This document shows, one piece after another, positions 8,448-17,252 of a DNA stretch of 43,024 bases. The stretch's first letter is position 1, and every line of letters begins with the position of its first letter. The notes under the pieces were generated by a model that had not been told where the DNA came from, made no database searches, and worked only from the letters and a program-made list of their open reading frames with translations. Source of the stretch: Bacillota bacterium (GTDB taxonomy: Bacteria > Bacillota > UBA4882 > UBA10575); the NCBI GenBank assembly GCA_012727425.1, contig JAAYHQ010000047.1, positions 77,155-120,178 on the forward strand, written 5' to 3'. The translations under genes were made by a program, and so were the position numbers.

Positions 8448-9794
8448 GTGCTGAGGTGGGGAATGTGGCCCCGGATTTGCCGGCGGATTCCAAAGGAGGT
8501 TTTTACCGTCTTGGGGCGGCTGCACGACAGTGGCTACCAAGCCTATCTGGTTGGGGGCGCCCCCCGTGACTTGCTGCGTGGTGCGGTGCCGCAGGACTGG
8601 GATATTGCCACGGATGCCCGTCCGGAGGAAGTAAAGGCCCTCTTTGCCCGCACAATTGCTTTGGGGGAAAAGTTTGGCACGGTAGGAGTGCTGATCGGTG
8701 ATCAACAGTTGGAGATTACCACCTTTCGCCGGGAAGGCGACTATCGTGACGGTCGCCGCCCCGATTGGGTCGAATTCACCCCGGACCTGGTGGCCGACCT
8801 GGCCCGGCGGGATTTTACCATTAATGCGCTGGCGCTGGATCCGCTCGGACGGCGTCTGGTCGATCCTTTCCGCGGGGTGTGGGCTTTGAAACGACGCTTG
8901 GTCAAAGCGGTGGGCGACCCCGCCGCCCGCTTTCAGGAGGACCCCCTGCGTATGCTCCGCTTCTACCGTTTCCAAGCGACGTTGGGGTTCCGGGGGGAGG
9001 CCGCTACGGAGCGGGGGATTGAAGCGGAAGCCATTACCAAGGTCAGCGGCGAACGGATCCGTGATGAAATGACCAAACTTTTGCTGGGGACGGATCCGGC
9101 CCGGGCCCTCCGGGGAATGGCCCGCAGTGGTTTATTGACCGCGATTATGCCGGAGTTTAAGGCAATCTGGACCACCGATCCTTCCATCTTTACGCACCTG
9201 GCGGCGACGGTGCAGGCGATCAAACCAACGGCCGAACTGCGCTGGGCTGCTTTTCTCCATGATCTGGGGAAAGCCGTTACCCGGCAGGTCGATGGCGACC
9301 GGGTCCGCTACTACGGCCATGAAAAGGCCGGCCAGGAACTGGCCGCCGAAATTCTGGAACGGCTCCGGTTTGCCAATGCCTTCCGGCAGAAGGTTCTGAC
9401 CTTAATCCGCTGGCATATGTTCCCCGCCGATCCCGGGCTGACCGATGCCGCCCTCCGGCGGCTGGTCGGGAGAGTTGGACCGGAGAACATCGTTGATCTC
9501 CTGGAGTTGAGACGGGCCGATATTATCGGCACCGGAGGTCCTTGCGCGCAAGCGGGGGAGAATCTAGCCCGGTTCAACCGGCGAGTCCAGGCGCTGCTCG
9601 CCAACGAGACGGTTTTTACGCGGCAAGATTTGGCCGTGACCGGCCACGACGTGATGGCCTTTTTGGGCCTGCCCCCCGGTCCACAGGTGGGGGCGGTGTT
9701 GGATGACATCTTTCATTGGGTGACGGAGGACCCGGCCCGGAACCGGAAAGAGCTGATCTTGGAATATCTTCAGAAGTGGCGGGCGGCACATTAG
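8448..9794 (+). CDS. cca: CCA tRNA nucleotidyltransferase / poly(A) polymerase family with HD domain
   Basis: 448 residues from GTG 8448, preceded by GGGAGGT at 7 bases; the frame is open further upstream but has no comparable site. The nucleotidyltransferase head shows YLVGGAPRDLLRG and the metal-binding QDWDIAT. RRDFTINALALDP and DPLRMLRFYRF follow, typical of class II CCA-adding enzymes. A C-terminal HD phosphohydrolase domain has AFLHDLGKA and YYGHEKAG. It adds or repairs the 3' CCA of tRNAs. The tRNA-Leu in this window encodes its own CCA, so repair may matter most. The poly(A) polymerase alternative cannot be fully excluded. Confidence 0.9.
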   Translation: MLRWGMWPRICRRIPKEVFTVLGRLHDSGYQAYLVGGAPRDLLRGAVPQDWDIATDARPEEVKALFARTIALGEKFGTVGVLIGDQQLEITTFRREGDYRDGRRPDWVEFTPDLVADLARRDFTINALALDPLGRRLVDPFRGVWALKRRLVKAVGDPAARFQEDPLRMLRFYRFQATLGFRGEAATERGIEAEAITKVSGERIRDEMTKLLLGTDPARALRGMARSGLLTAIMPEFKAIWTTDPSIFTHLAATVQAIKPTAELRWAAFLHDLGKAVTRQVDGDRVRYYGHEKAGQELAAEILERLRFANAFRQKVLTLIRWHMFPADPGLTDAALRRLVGRVGPENIVDLLELRRADIIGTGGPCAQAGENLARFNRRVQALLANETVFTRQDLAVTGHDVMAFLGLPPGPQVGAVLDDIFHWVTEDPARNRKELILEYLQKWRAAH

Positions 9795-9888
9795 ACGATT
9801 TCCGGACGCCCCATGATCCGCGCCATTCCGAATCCCACTCATTTTCTCGTCAGTTAAAGCATAATTTGGTAAGAGCAGAGGGGAAGGA

Positions 9889-10194
9889 ATGGTAAACATG
9901 GAAAGGCCGAAAAAAGAACGCTTCCGTGCCAAGATTGCCGAGTATTTTGAGTTACCATCCGATGTGGTGTTGGATCTGCCCCGTTTGGTTCTGACCGGCG
10001 ACCGGCAGCTGGTGGTGGAAAACCACCGGGGGTTGAAGATGTACAGCTGTACGGAAGTGGGTCTGCAGACGACGGTGGGGAGCCTGACGGTGAGCGGGGA
10101 AGCGTTAAATATAAAGCTGATCACCGCCGACCGGGTGGCGATCGACGGCCGGATCACCAGGGTCGAATGGGGCGCGCCGGGGGAAGACCAATGA
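9889..10194 (+). CDS. yqfC: Sporulation protein YqfC
   Basis: 101 residues, the family length, with the conserved core VLDLPRLVLTGDRQLVVENHRGL and LITADRVAIDGRI. In Bacillus it is a mother-cell sporulation gene that always precedes yqfD; the same order and an ATGA overlap are seen here. The start ATG at 9889 has GAGGGG upstream; ATG 9898 is an equally plausible start three codons in. The 94-base gap before it contains GCATAATTTG, which faintly resembles a sigma-E -10 element, but no convincing -35 is seen. Confidence 0.88.
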   Translation: MVNMERPKKERFRAKIAEYFELPSDVVLDLPRLVLTGDRQLVVENHRGLKMYSCTEVGLQTTVGSLTVSGEALNIKLITADRVAIDGRITRVEWGAPGEDQ

Positions 10195-11381
10195 TCGCCC
10201 AACGCCTGAGCGCTTTCTTCCAGGGTTATCTGGTGGTGATGATCAAGGGGGCCCGCAGTGAAGAGCTCCTCAACCGGGGAATTGCCGGCGGGGTGGCGTT
10301 CTGGGACATTAAGAAGAAAGCCCCCGGGACAATCCTCTGCGCCCTCCAGGCCGACCAGTATCCGAAGCTCCGTCCCTTTTTTTTTCGGACCGGAACCAAA
10401 GGGAAGATCCTGCGGAAAAAAGGCTGGCCTTTTTTCTGGAGAAGGGTATGGCGGAAAAAGGGCTGGCTACTGGGGATGGCCTTGTTCCTGAGCTTGCTCT
10501 TGACCCTCTCTTCCTTCATCTGGTTTGTGGAGGTCACCGGCGTTGAACAGTTGGACCCAGGTCTGATCCGGAGCCAGCTGGCTGTTTTGGGGTTAAAGCC
10601 CGGGGTCCCCCGCCGGGTGATCCTCCCGCAACGGGATTGGTTAATCCGTGAACTGCGGATCCGGCTGCCGGAGGTGGTTTGGCTGACGGTCCGGTTCAAA
10701 GGGGTGATCGCGGAGGTGGCGGTGGCCGAGAAGAAACTGCCCCCTTCGGTGGACGCGGGACCGGGGAACCTGGTGGCGGCGAAAGACGGATTGATTACGG
10801 AGGTGTTATTGATTGAAGGCACACCGGTGGTCCGGGTGGGGGATATGGTCTCCCGCGGGGATCTTCTGATTTTGGGAGAGACGACACGGGTTCACCTGGA
10901 CGGGTCGGTCGCAACCAAAAAGGTCAAAGCCGCCGGGGAAGTCCGGGCCCGGGTTTGGTATGAGATTACGGTTGACGAGCCCCTCACCATTATGGAGCCG
11001 GTGGTCCGTGGGGGACCGAAGATTGTTTACCGCTTGCGGCTGGGGAACCGGCTTTTTACCCTGTTTTCCCGCGGGACGGCCGCCCCTGAGGGTTTTGTCC
11101 GCCAGGACCGGGCGGTGAAGCCAATCCTACCAGGCAGGAATAGCCTCAGTTTAGTCGAAATTATTAAAGATACCTACCAACCGGTAGAATGGACCACCGT
11201 CCAGGTTGCGCCTGAAACCGCCTTGTTGAAGGCGCGCCACAAATGTGAAATGCGGATTGGGACGGTGCTGCCCGCGGGCGTTCAGCCGGAAAAGATCCAG
11301 GAGGTTTGGACCCGGCAGGCGGAGGTCCTGCATTACCGCTTAATAATTGAGACTAAAGAGAATATTGCGGTTCCGGATTAA
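10191..11381 (+). CDS. yqfD: Sporulation protein YqfD
   Basis: 396 residues from ATG 10191, which overlaps the yqfC stop as ATGA; an in-frame ATG at 10167 is less likely. It has a basic stretch (KGKILRKKGWPFFWRRVWRKKG) and then one membrane segment (GMALFLSLLLTLSSFIWFV). The large C-terminal part, presumably on the far side of the membrane, starts with the family's VEVTGVEQLDPGLIRSQL segment. The membrane topology resembles stage IV proteins of the forespore envelope. The molecular function is not known. It is translationally coupled to yqfC and followed directly by phoH. Confidence 0.88.
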   Translation: MIAQRLSAFFQGYLVVMIKGARSEELLNRGIAGGVAFWDIKKKAPGTILCALQADQYPKLRPFFFRTGTKGKILRKKGWPFFWRRVWRKKGWLLGMALFLSLLLTLSSFIWFVEVTGVEQLDPGLIRSQLAVLGLKPGVPRRVILPQRDWLIRELRIRLPEVVWLTVRFKGVIAEVAVAEKKLPPSVDAGPGNLVAAKDGLITEVLLIEGTPVVRVGDMVSRGDLLILGETTRVHLDGSVATKKVKAAGEVRARVWYEITVDEPLTIMEPVVRGGPKIVYRLRLGNRLFTLFSRGTAAPEGFVRQDRAVKPILPGRNSLSLVEIIKDTYQPVEWTTVQVAPETALLKARHKCEMRIGTVLPAGVQPEKIQEVWTRQAEVLHYRLIIETKENIAVPD

Positions 11382-11400
11382 AGGAGGAGAAAGAAGAAGT

Positions 11401-12393
11401 TTGAGTCATGCCGAAATTACGCTAGAGATTGACCCGAAGATTGCGCCCATTCTCTTCGGGGAATACGACCAGAACCTAAAGGATATCGCGGACGCGCTGG
11501 AGGTGATGCTCTCGGCGCGGGGGAATACGCTGTATCTGGCCGGTGACGCGCAAAAGGTCGACGATGCCCTTGCTGTTTTGGAGCAGTTACGCAGTCAGGC
11601 GGAGAAAGGCGCCATTCTCGGCCCCCACGAGATCCGCTATACCGTGGATGTGCTCCGCCGCAATGCTCCGAAGAAAAACGGTGCGGTCGATTTTACCGCG
11701 ACCCCGATCCAGGTGACCAACCGGGGGAAACGCATTACCCCGCGGACCTTTGGGCAGAAAGTTTACATCGAAGCGATCCGGGATCACGTTTTAACTTTCG
11801 GGATTGGGCCGGCGGGGACCGGGAAGACCTACTTGGCCGTGGCCATGGCGGTGGCGGCTTTACAAAGCAAACAGGTGAACCGCCTGGTCCTGACCAGACC
11901 GGCGGTGGAGGCCGGTGAGAAACTGGGCTTTTTGCCCGGCGATCTGCAGGATAAGGTCGATCCGTACCTGCGGCCGTTGACCGATGCGTTATTTGATATT
12001 TTAGGCGCGGACCTCTACCAAAGATATATCGAGCGGCGGATGATCGAGATCGCCCCCCTTGCTTATATGCGCGGGCGCACGCTGGATGATTCATTTATCA
12101 TCTTGGATGAAGCCCAAAACACCACGACCGAGCAGATGAAGATGTTCCTGACCCGCATGGGTTGGGGGTCAAAAGTGGTGGTGACCGGGGATATTACCCA
12201 GATTGATTTACCGAAAGGACAAGCCTCCGGACTGGTGGAAGCGGCCGAAGTGTTAAAGGATGTGTCCGGAATAGCCTTTGTCTACTTGGGTGAGCGGGAT
12301 GTGGTCCGCCACGAAATGGTACAAAAGATCATTAAGGCGTACGACCGGCGACGAAATGAAACTGAAAACGAAAGCGAAGGTCGCGGTTGGTAA
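11401..12393 (+). CDS. phoH: PhoH-like ATPase (YbeZ)
   Basis: 330 residues from TTG 11401; AGGAGG lies 13 bases upstream, inside the end of yqfD, and no ATG or GTG is better placed. After an N-terminal KH-like region comes the P-loop ATPase: Walker A GPAGTGKT (136-143), [18 protein letters not shown], and Walker [11 protein letters not shown]. In this neighbourhood PhoH is associated with YbeY in rRNA maturation and quality control. Here only pgpH lies between them. The C-terminus is rich in Arg and Glu. Confidence 0.92.
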   Translation: MSHAEITLEIDPKIAPILFGEYDQNLKDIADALEVMLSARGNTLYLAGDAQKVDDALAVLEQLRSQAEKGAILGPHEIRYTVDVLRRNAPKKNGAVDFTATPIQVTNRGKRITPRTFGQKVYIEAIRDHVLTFGIGPAGTGKTYLAVAMAVAALQSKQVNRLVLTRPAVEAGEKLGFLPGDLQDKVDPYLRPLTDALFDILGADLYQRYIERRMIEIAPLAYMRGRTLDDSFIILDEAQNTTTEQMKMFLTRMGWGSKVVVTGDITQIDLPKGQASGLVEAAEVLKDVSGIAFVYLGERDVVRHEMVQKIIKAYDRRRNETENESEGRGW

Positions 12394-12407
12394 AGGGAGG
12401 CCTGGAA

Positions 12408-14678
12408 ATGGGAGCGAAGGAAACGCAACCGGCCGAGAAAAAATTCACCAGCCGGAAGCGTTATCGGGATTTCATGGCGAAGTTGTTGTGGGTCCGTGAT
12501 TTTTTGGGCAAAAAAGTGGTCCGTGAGCGGATCCTGGTTTTCGTCAGTTTTCTCGCGATTGTCGCCATCTTACAGATTGACCTGGTCCCGAAGGCGATCG
12601 ATGTTGAGCTGGGAAAACCCTATATTGGTAAGGAGATCAGGGCGCCACGGAGCGTTGAAAATAAAGAAAAGACCGAGGAGCTAAGGGAGCAGGCGGCTGC
12701 CCGGGCTGTGGAGGAAAATAAGGATAAGCTCGAATACCAAACGATCAGTATTGAAGCCGGGGTTGAAGCCGGCAACCGTTACAATAAAATAGTGGAGGTT
12801 TTCGAAGAATACCGCCGTCTTATGCAGGAGCAGACGAGCGAAGACGGCGCTGCCCCGGATCCCGGCGGGCTCCGGCCCGGGTTCCGTCAGGCCCTGCAGA
12901 GGGTGGAAGAAAAATTTGCCGCGGTTCCGGACGCGACCCTCGATACGGTGTTGACAATGTCGGCGGCCGATTATGAACGGATGGTCAAGAGCCTGCGCCA
13001 GGTCTATGTTGCTTTGGAGACCGAACGCAAAATCGGTCCCCAAACGATGGCAGAGGTCCGGGCGGACCTTGGTGCCTTTGTGCGCCATGACCGTTTTCTG
13101 GTTCTGCCCCAGGATCAACCGGTGATCGAGCAATTGCTTGCGGCGATGCTCTTTCCTAACCTGACCCGGGATGAGGCGAAGATCCGGCAGTTGCAGGAGG
13201 AGGCCCGGAGCAAAGTAACGCCGGTCCGGATCGAAAAAGACAGCTTGATCCTGAAAGAAGGCGACATTGTCACCTCCGAACACATCCAGATCCTTCGGGA
13301 GCTGAACCTGATCGATAACCGCGGGAACCGGGTGTTCATGTTTTTCAGTTTGGCCATCTTTTCCCTGCTCTTGATGGCCATCTGTCTGTTCTATATCGAT
13401 TTCTTCAAGAAGGAGATCAGCAAAGAAGAAAGCCACCTTTATTTGCTGGCCTTGGTCGCGGTGGTGGTTTTGGCCGTCGCCAAAGCGGTCAGCCTCTTGA
13501 ATCTGGAGTTGATGGAATATCTGGTCCCCCTCTCCTTTGCCGGAATCGTCCTGGTTTTTTTGAGTGATGCGCAGTTGGCCTGGGTGGTTACCACCCTGCT
13601 CAGCCTGATGGTGGGTGTGATCTTCGGTTATAATTTGGCGTTGACCGTCTTTTATTTTATCAACGGAACGGCGGCCATATATTTAATGCTTAATCTAAAC
13701 CAGCGGAAAGAGATGATCCGGCGCGGCCTTTACCTGGCCGGGATCAATCTCTTTACGGTCCTTACCTTGAGTTTTCTGTTTGGCATCAAACCCTTCAGCC
13801 GGGTGTTTGTCTTCGCCCTGGCGGCCGGTTTTAACGGGATTCTCGCCACGGCGCTGGCCAACGGCTTTTTGCCCTTCTTGGAACAACTTTTTGGGTTGAC
13901 TTCACCGCTCAGCCTGTTGGAGCTGGCTAATCCCAACATGCCGCTGCTGAAACGGTTGTTGATCGAAGCGCCGGGGACTTACCACCATAGTATCCTCGTG
14001 GGGAACCTGGCGGAAGCGGCCGCCGATGCGATCGGTGCCGACACCCTGCTGGTGCGGGTGGGCGCTTACTACCATGATGTGGGGAAATTGCGTCGGCCCT
14101 ACTTCTTTGTGGAGAACCAGATTACCAATGACAACCCCCATGACAATTTGGAGCCGAGTTTGAGTACTTTGATCATCACCTCGCACGTACGGGACGGGGT
14201 GGAATTGGCCAAGTCCTACGGGGTGCCGAAAGTGGTTACGGACATCATTGAACAACACCACGGGACCGATCTGATCCGCTACTTCTACCAACAAGCTTCG
14301 GAAAAAGTCCAGGAGGAAAAGGAATCGGTGGAGGCGACGGATTTCTCTTATTCCGGCCCGAAACCCCAGTCCAAGGAGGCGGCCCTTGTTATGCTGGCCG
14401 ATGCGGTGGAGGCGGCGGCCCGGGCGATCCGGCAACCCTCCGCGGCCCGCCTGGAGACCCTGGTCAACCAGATTCTTAAGGAGCGGTTAGAAGCTGGCCA
14501 GTTGGATGAAACTAATCTTACCTTACGGGATCTGGATAAGATTAAAGCCGCCTTTTTAAAGGTCTTGGGCGGCATCTTCCACCACCGGATTAAATACCCG
14601 GAGATCGCCGCCACGGAAAGGAAGAAGACGGATGGGAATCATCATCAACCACGAAATAACGGAACCAAGGCTGAATAA
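12408..14678 (+). CDS. pgpH: Membrane HD phosphohydrolase, cyclic-di-AMP phosphodiesterase PgpH (YqfF)
   Basis: 756 residues from ATG 12408, with GGGAGG 7 bases upstream. The order is: one N-terminal membrane segment (ILVFVSFLAIVAILQI), an extracytoplasmic helical domain of about 270 residues, a run of roughly seven membrane helices, and a cytoplasmic HD domain. The HD motif residues are in GTYHHSILVGNL, YHDVGKLRRP and IEQHHGTDLI. The family hydrolyses c-di-AMP in the cytoplasm, linking wall stress and potassium or osmotic balance. Its 3' end overlaps ybeY by 47 bases, so the two are surely co-expressed. Confidence 0.93.
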   Translation: MGAKETQPAEKKFTSRKRYRDFMAKLLWVRDFLGKKVVRERILVFVSFLAIVAILQIDLVPKAIDVELGKPYIGKEIRAPRSVENKEKTEELREQAAARAVEENKDKLEYQTISIEAGVEAGNRYNKIVEVFEEYRRLMQEQTSEDGAAPDPGGLRPGFRQALQRVEEKFAAVPDATLDTVLTMSAADYERMVKSLRQVYVALETERKIGPQTMAEVRADLGAFVRHDRFLVLPQDQPVIEQLLAAMLFPNLTRDEAKIRQLQEEARSKVTPVRIEKDSLILKEGDIVTSEHIQILRELNLIDNRGNRVFMFFSLAIFSLLLMAICLFYIDFFKKEISKEESHLYLLALVAVVVLAVAKAVSLLNLELMEYLVPLSFAGIVLVFLSDAQLAWVVTTLLSLMVGVIFGYNLALTVFYFINGTAAIYLMLNLNQRKEMIRRGLYLAGINLFTVLTLSFLFGIKPFSRVFVFALAAGFNGILATALANGFLPFLEQLFGLTSPLSLLELANPNMPLLKRLLIEAPGTYHHSILVGNLAEAAADAIGADTLLVRVGAYYHDVGKLRRPYFFVENQITNDNPHDNLEPSLSTLIITSHVRDGVELAKSYGVPKVVTDIIEQHHGTDLIRYFYQQASEKVQEEKESVEATDFSYSGPKPQSKEAALVMLADAVEAAARAIRQPSAARLETLVNQILKERLEAGQLDETNLTLRDLDKIKAAFLKVLGGIFHHRIKYPEIAATERKKTDGNHHQPRNNGTKAE

Positions 14679-15135
14679 AGAGACGCAAGCGGCTTTGCTC
14701 AACCTCGCCCGGCGGGTACTAGCGGCCTATGGCCGGGAAGGGGCAGAAGTCGGGATCACCCTGACCGACGAGGAGACCATCCACCGCTTGAACCGAGAAT
14801 GGCGCGGCGTTGATGCTCCCACCGATGTACTGTCTTTTCCGATGGCGGAGGAGGAACCGGGGTTGCCCATGGAACCGGCCGGCGCGGACGACGCTCCCCC
14901 GGAGTTGCTGGGCGATGTGGTCATTTGTCTGCCCATTGCCCTCCGGCAGGCGGCGGAGTACGGCCATTCAAGTACGCGGGAGGTCCTTTATTTGGCCGTC
15001 CATGGGCTCCTCCACCTCCTGGGCTTTGACCATCAGACCGCCGAGGAGCGACGGCGGATGCGCGATGCGGAAGAGAAGTTTCTGGCGGAAGCGGGCTGGG
15101 GCCGGAACAATGGGGAAGACCATGCGGAAGAATAA
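14632..15135 (+). CDS. ybeY: Endoribonuclease YbeY (16S rRNA 3'-end maturation)
   Basis: 167 residues. The zinc motif HGLLHLLGFDH gives H124, H128 and H134, the HX3HX5H pattern of the family; TDVLSFP is also diagnostic. YbeY processes the 16S rRNA 3' end and takes part in ribosome quality control with PhoH and Era, both in this block. A proline- and acid-rich insert (about 73-90) precedes the LLGDVVI strand. The ATG has AAGGAAG 8 bases upstream and lies inside the end of pgpH. Confidence 0.93.
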   Translation: MGIIINHEITEPRLNKETQAALLNLARRVLAAYGREGAEVGITLTDEETIHRLNREWRGVDAPTDVLSFPMAEEEPGLPMEPAGADDAPPELLGDVVICLPIALRQAAEYGHSSTREVLYLAVHGLLHLLGFDHQTAEERRRMRDAEEKFLAEAGWGRNNGEDHAEE

Positions 15136-15832
15136 AAACCTGTTGGAGAGTTTTAACCGGGCGATCGATGGTTTGGTCTATTGTTTCCGGACCCAACGCA
15201 ACCTGCGAATTCACTTTTTGGCCGCTTTTTTGGTCTTGGCCCTCAGTCTGGGGTTGCACCTGACGAAGACCGAATTTCTCTTTGTGGTGCTGGCTATCGT
15301 CTTGGTGTTGGTGACGGAGACGCTCAACACCGCCCTGGAGGCGGCGATCGATCTGTTTTCCCCCCGGTATCATCCGCTGGCTGCGGTTGCGAAAGATGTG
15401 GCGGCAGGTGCGGTGTTGCTTGCCGCCGTCAATGCTTTGGTCACCGCCTATTTTGTTTTGTTCCCCAAACTGAACCCGGTGTTGCCAAAAGTGATTGACA
15501 GTATAATTAACTCTCCGGCCCATCTGACCTTAATCGCCGTCAGCCTGGTCGTCTTGGTGGTGGTCGTGCTCAAGGTGTCGACCGGGACCGGGCGACCCTT
15601 TTCGGGAGGGATGCCCAGCGGGCATGCGGCGGTGGCTTTTGCCCTGGCCACCGCGATCATCATGATCAGTAAAGACGGTCTCGTGGCCAGTCTCGCCCTG
15701 CTCCTGGGGTTAATGGTGGTCCAAAGCCGGGTTGAAGGCGGGATTCACAATGTGACCGAAGTACTGATCGGCAGTATTTTGGGGATTCTGGTGACTGTCC
15801 TGATCTTTCAGTTATCTCAAAGGTGGGGGTGA
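15122..15832 (+). CDS. Fusion of DgkA-type lipid kinase and PAP2 lipid phosphatase
   Basis: 236 residues. Residues 1-110 are a diacylglycerol/undecaprenol kinase domain with the family signature ETLNTALEAAIDL (E66, E73) and three membrane helices. Residues 130-230 form a PAP2-type phosphatase: KVSTGTGRP (K151, R158), PSGH (165-168) and SRVEGGIH (S202, R203, H209). The last acidic residue is Glu213 where classical PAP2 enzymes have Asp. One polypeptide could thus phosphorylate and dephosphorylate a membrane lipid alcohol such as undecaprenol or diacylglycerol. Start choice: ATG 15122 has GGGG 6 bases upstream; ATG 15110 is in frame. It occupies the usual dgkA slot between ybeY and cdd. Confidence 0.88.
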   Translation: MRKNKNLLESFNRAIDGLVYCFRTQRNLRIHFLAAFLVLALSLGLHLTKTEFLFVVLAIVLVLVTETLNTALEAAIDLFSPRYHPLAAVAKDVAAGAVLLAAVNALVTAYFVLFPKLNPVLPKVIDSIINSPAHLTLIAVSLVVLVVVVLKVSTGTGRPFSGGMPSGHAAVAFALATAIIMISKDGLVASLALLLGLMVVQSRVEGGIHNVTEVLIGSILGILVTVLIFQLSQRWG

Positions 15833-15838
15833 TGCGGA

Positions 15839-16279
15839 ATGGAGGATAGAACATACGACATGGTGGATGAAGAACAATGCCGGTGTCTGCTGGAGGAGGC
15901 CAAAAAGGCCCGGTTACGGGCGTATGCCCCCTATTCCGGCTACCAGGTGGGGGCGGCGCTGCTGACCAAGAACGGCCGGGTCTATGGTGGTTGTAACATT
16001 GAGAATGCTTCCTACGGGGCGGCGATCTGTGCGGAACGGGTGGCGGTTGTGCGGGCGATTGCCGAGGGGGAGACGGACTTTGTGGCCTTGGCGGTGGTGG
16101 CCGACAGTCCGGAGCCCGGTTCGCCCTGTGGAATTTGCCGGCAGTTTTTAGCGGAATTTGCGCCCCGGCTCCTTCTGATCATGGCCAACCTTGACGGTAA
16201 AGTCCGCCGGGGGAACTTGGAAACCTACCTGCCTTATGCCTTTAATAAAGATTATTTTCGTGCCGAGGAAGCAAAATAA
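15839..16279 (+). CDS. cdd: Cytidine deaminase
   Basis: 146 residues, typical of the small tetrameric form. Zinc is bound by three cysteines: CAE (C64, with the proton-shuttling E66) and PCGIC (C97, C100). It deaminates cytidine and deoxycytidine to uridine forms in pyrimidine salvage. The substrate segment GGCNIENASYGAAICAERVA is intact. The stop of the lipid kinase-phosphatase lies 6 bases upstream and its last codons supply the GGGGGTGA ribosome site, so the genes are co-translated. Confidence 0.93.
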   Translation: MEDRTYDMVDEEQCRCLLEEAKKARLRAYAPYSGYQVGAALLTKNGRVYGGCNIENASYGAAICAERVAVVRAIAEGETDFVALAVVADSPEPGSPCGICRQFLAEFAPRLLLIMANLDGKVRRGNLETYLPYAFNKDYFRAEEAK

Positions 16280-16306
16280 TGTAACATGGATTGAAGGGGA
16301 GATGGC

Positions 16307-17200
16307 ATGAAGGAATATCGGTCCGGGTTTATCGGGGTGGTCGGCCGTCCCAACGTGGGGAAATCCACGTTACTGAACAAGCTAGCGGGGGAGAAACTGT
16401 TGATCGTCTCGGCCAAGCCACAGACCACCCGCGAACGGATCCGTGTGATCCTCACCACCGACCGGGCACAACTGATTTTTTACGATACACCCGGCATCCA
16501 CAAACCCTTGCATAAATTAGGGGAACAGATGAACAAAATGGCTTTAACCACGTTTAAGCTGGTGGATGTGCTGATCTGGCTGGTCGATGCCACCCAGCCG
16601 CCGGGGCGCGGGGACGCCTGGGTCGCCGAGGCCCTGAAAAAAAGCGGCCGCCCCGTGTTGGTGGTCTTCAATAAGAGTGACCTGAAACCGGCCGTGACCC
16701 CGGAGGATTTCCTGGCCCAAATGGCGGTGGCAGACTGGCCCTGGGTGCGGGTTTCCGCCTTGACGGGAGAAGGCCTGCCTGAACTTTTGGCCCGATTGGA
16801 AGCGGCCGTACCGAAGGGACCCCAGTACTATCCGGAAGAGATGCTCACCGACCGCCCGGAGTCATTTATCATCAGCGAGTTTATCCGTGAAGCCATCTTA
16901 AACCTGGCGCAGGAAGAGGTCCCCCATTCCACCGCTGTGGTGATGGAGGAGATGAAGGAGCGGCCCAACGGCATGGTTTATATCCGGGTCAGCATTTTGG
17001 TGGAGAAAGATACGCAAAAAAAGATCATGATCGGCCGGGAGGGCCGCTTGTTGAAGCGTATCGGCCAGGTGTCCCGGGAGCAGATCGAGGCATTTTTGGA
17101 GAAACCGGTCTATCTGGACCTCTGGGTGAAAACCAGAAAAGACTGGCGCAATTCCCTCCCGGCCCTGCAGGAGTTGGGTTATGTTGAGCGGGAACAGTAA
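16307..17200 (+). CDS. era: GTPase Era
   Basis: 297 residues. The GTPase domain shows G1 GRPNVGKS (13-20), the switch region with T-T (KPQTTRERI), G3 DTPG, G4 NKSD and G5 VSALTG. The C-terminal KH RNA-binding domain includes EKDTQKKIMIGREGRLLKRIG. Era binds the 16S rRNA 3' end and licenses 30S assembly; its link to YbeY in the same block is consistent. GGGGAG precedes the ATG. In Bacillus recO usually follows; here queA follows instead. Confidence 0.95.
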   Translation: MKEYRSGFIGVVGRPNVGKSTLLNKLAGEKLLIVSAKPQTTRERIRVILTTDRAQLIFYDTPGIHKPLHKLGEQMNKMALTTFKLVDVLIWLVDATQPPGRGDAWVAEALKKSGRPVLVVFNKSDLKPAVTPEDFLAQMAVADWPWVRVSALTGEGLPELLARLEAAVPKGPQYYPEEMLTDRPESFIISEFIREAILNLAQEEVPHSTAVVMEEMKERPNGMVYIRVSILVEKDTQKKIMIGREGRLLKRIGQVSREQIEAFLEKPVYLDLWVKTRKDWRNSLPALQELGYVEREQ

Positions 17201-17252
17201 AGCTGCCGCTCGTTGAGGCACAATTTTGACTGGAGAGAAGGAGCGTTATTGT

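Noticed and set aside
14810-15109. N-terminal extension of the kinase-phosphatase frame back to 14810
   Set aside because: It overlaps ybeY in another phase and is low-complexity arginine-rich; the family start is at 15122.
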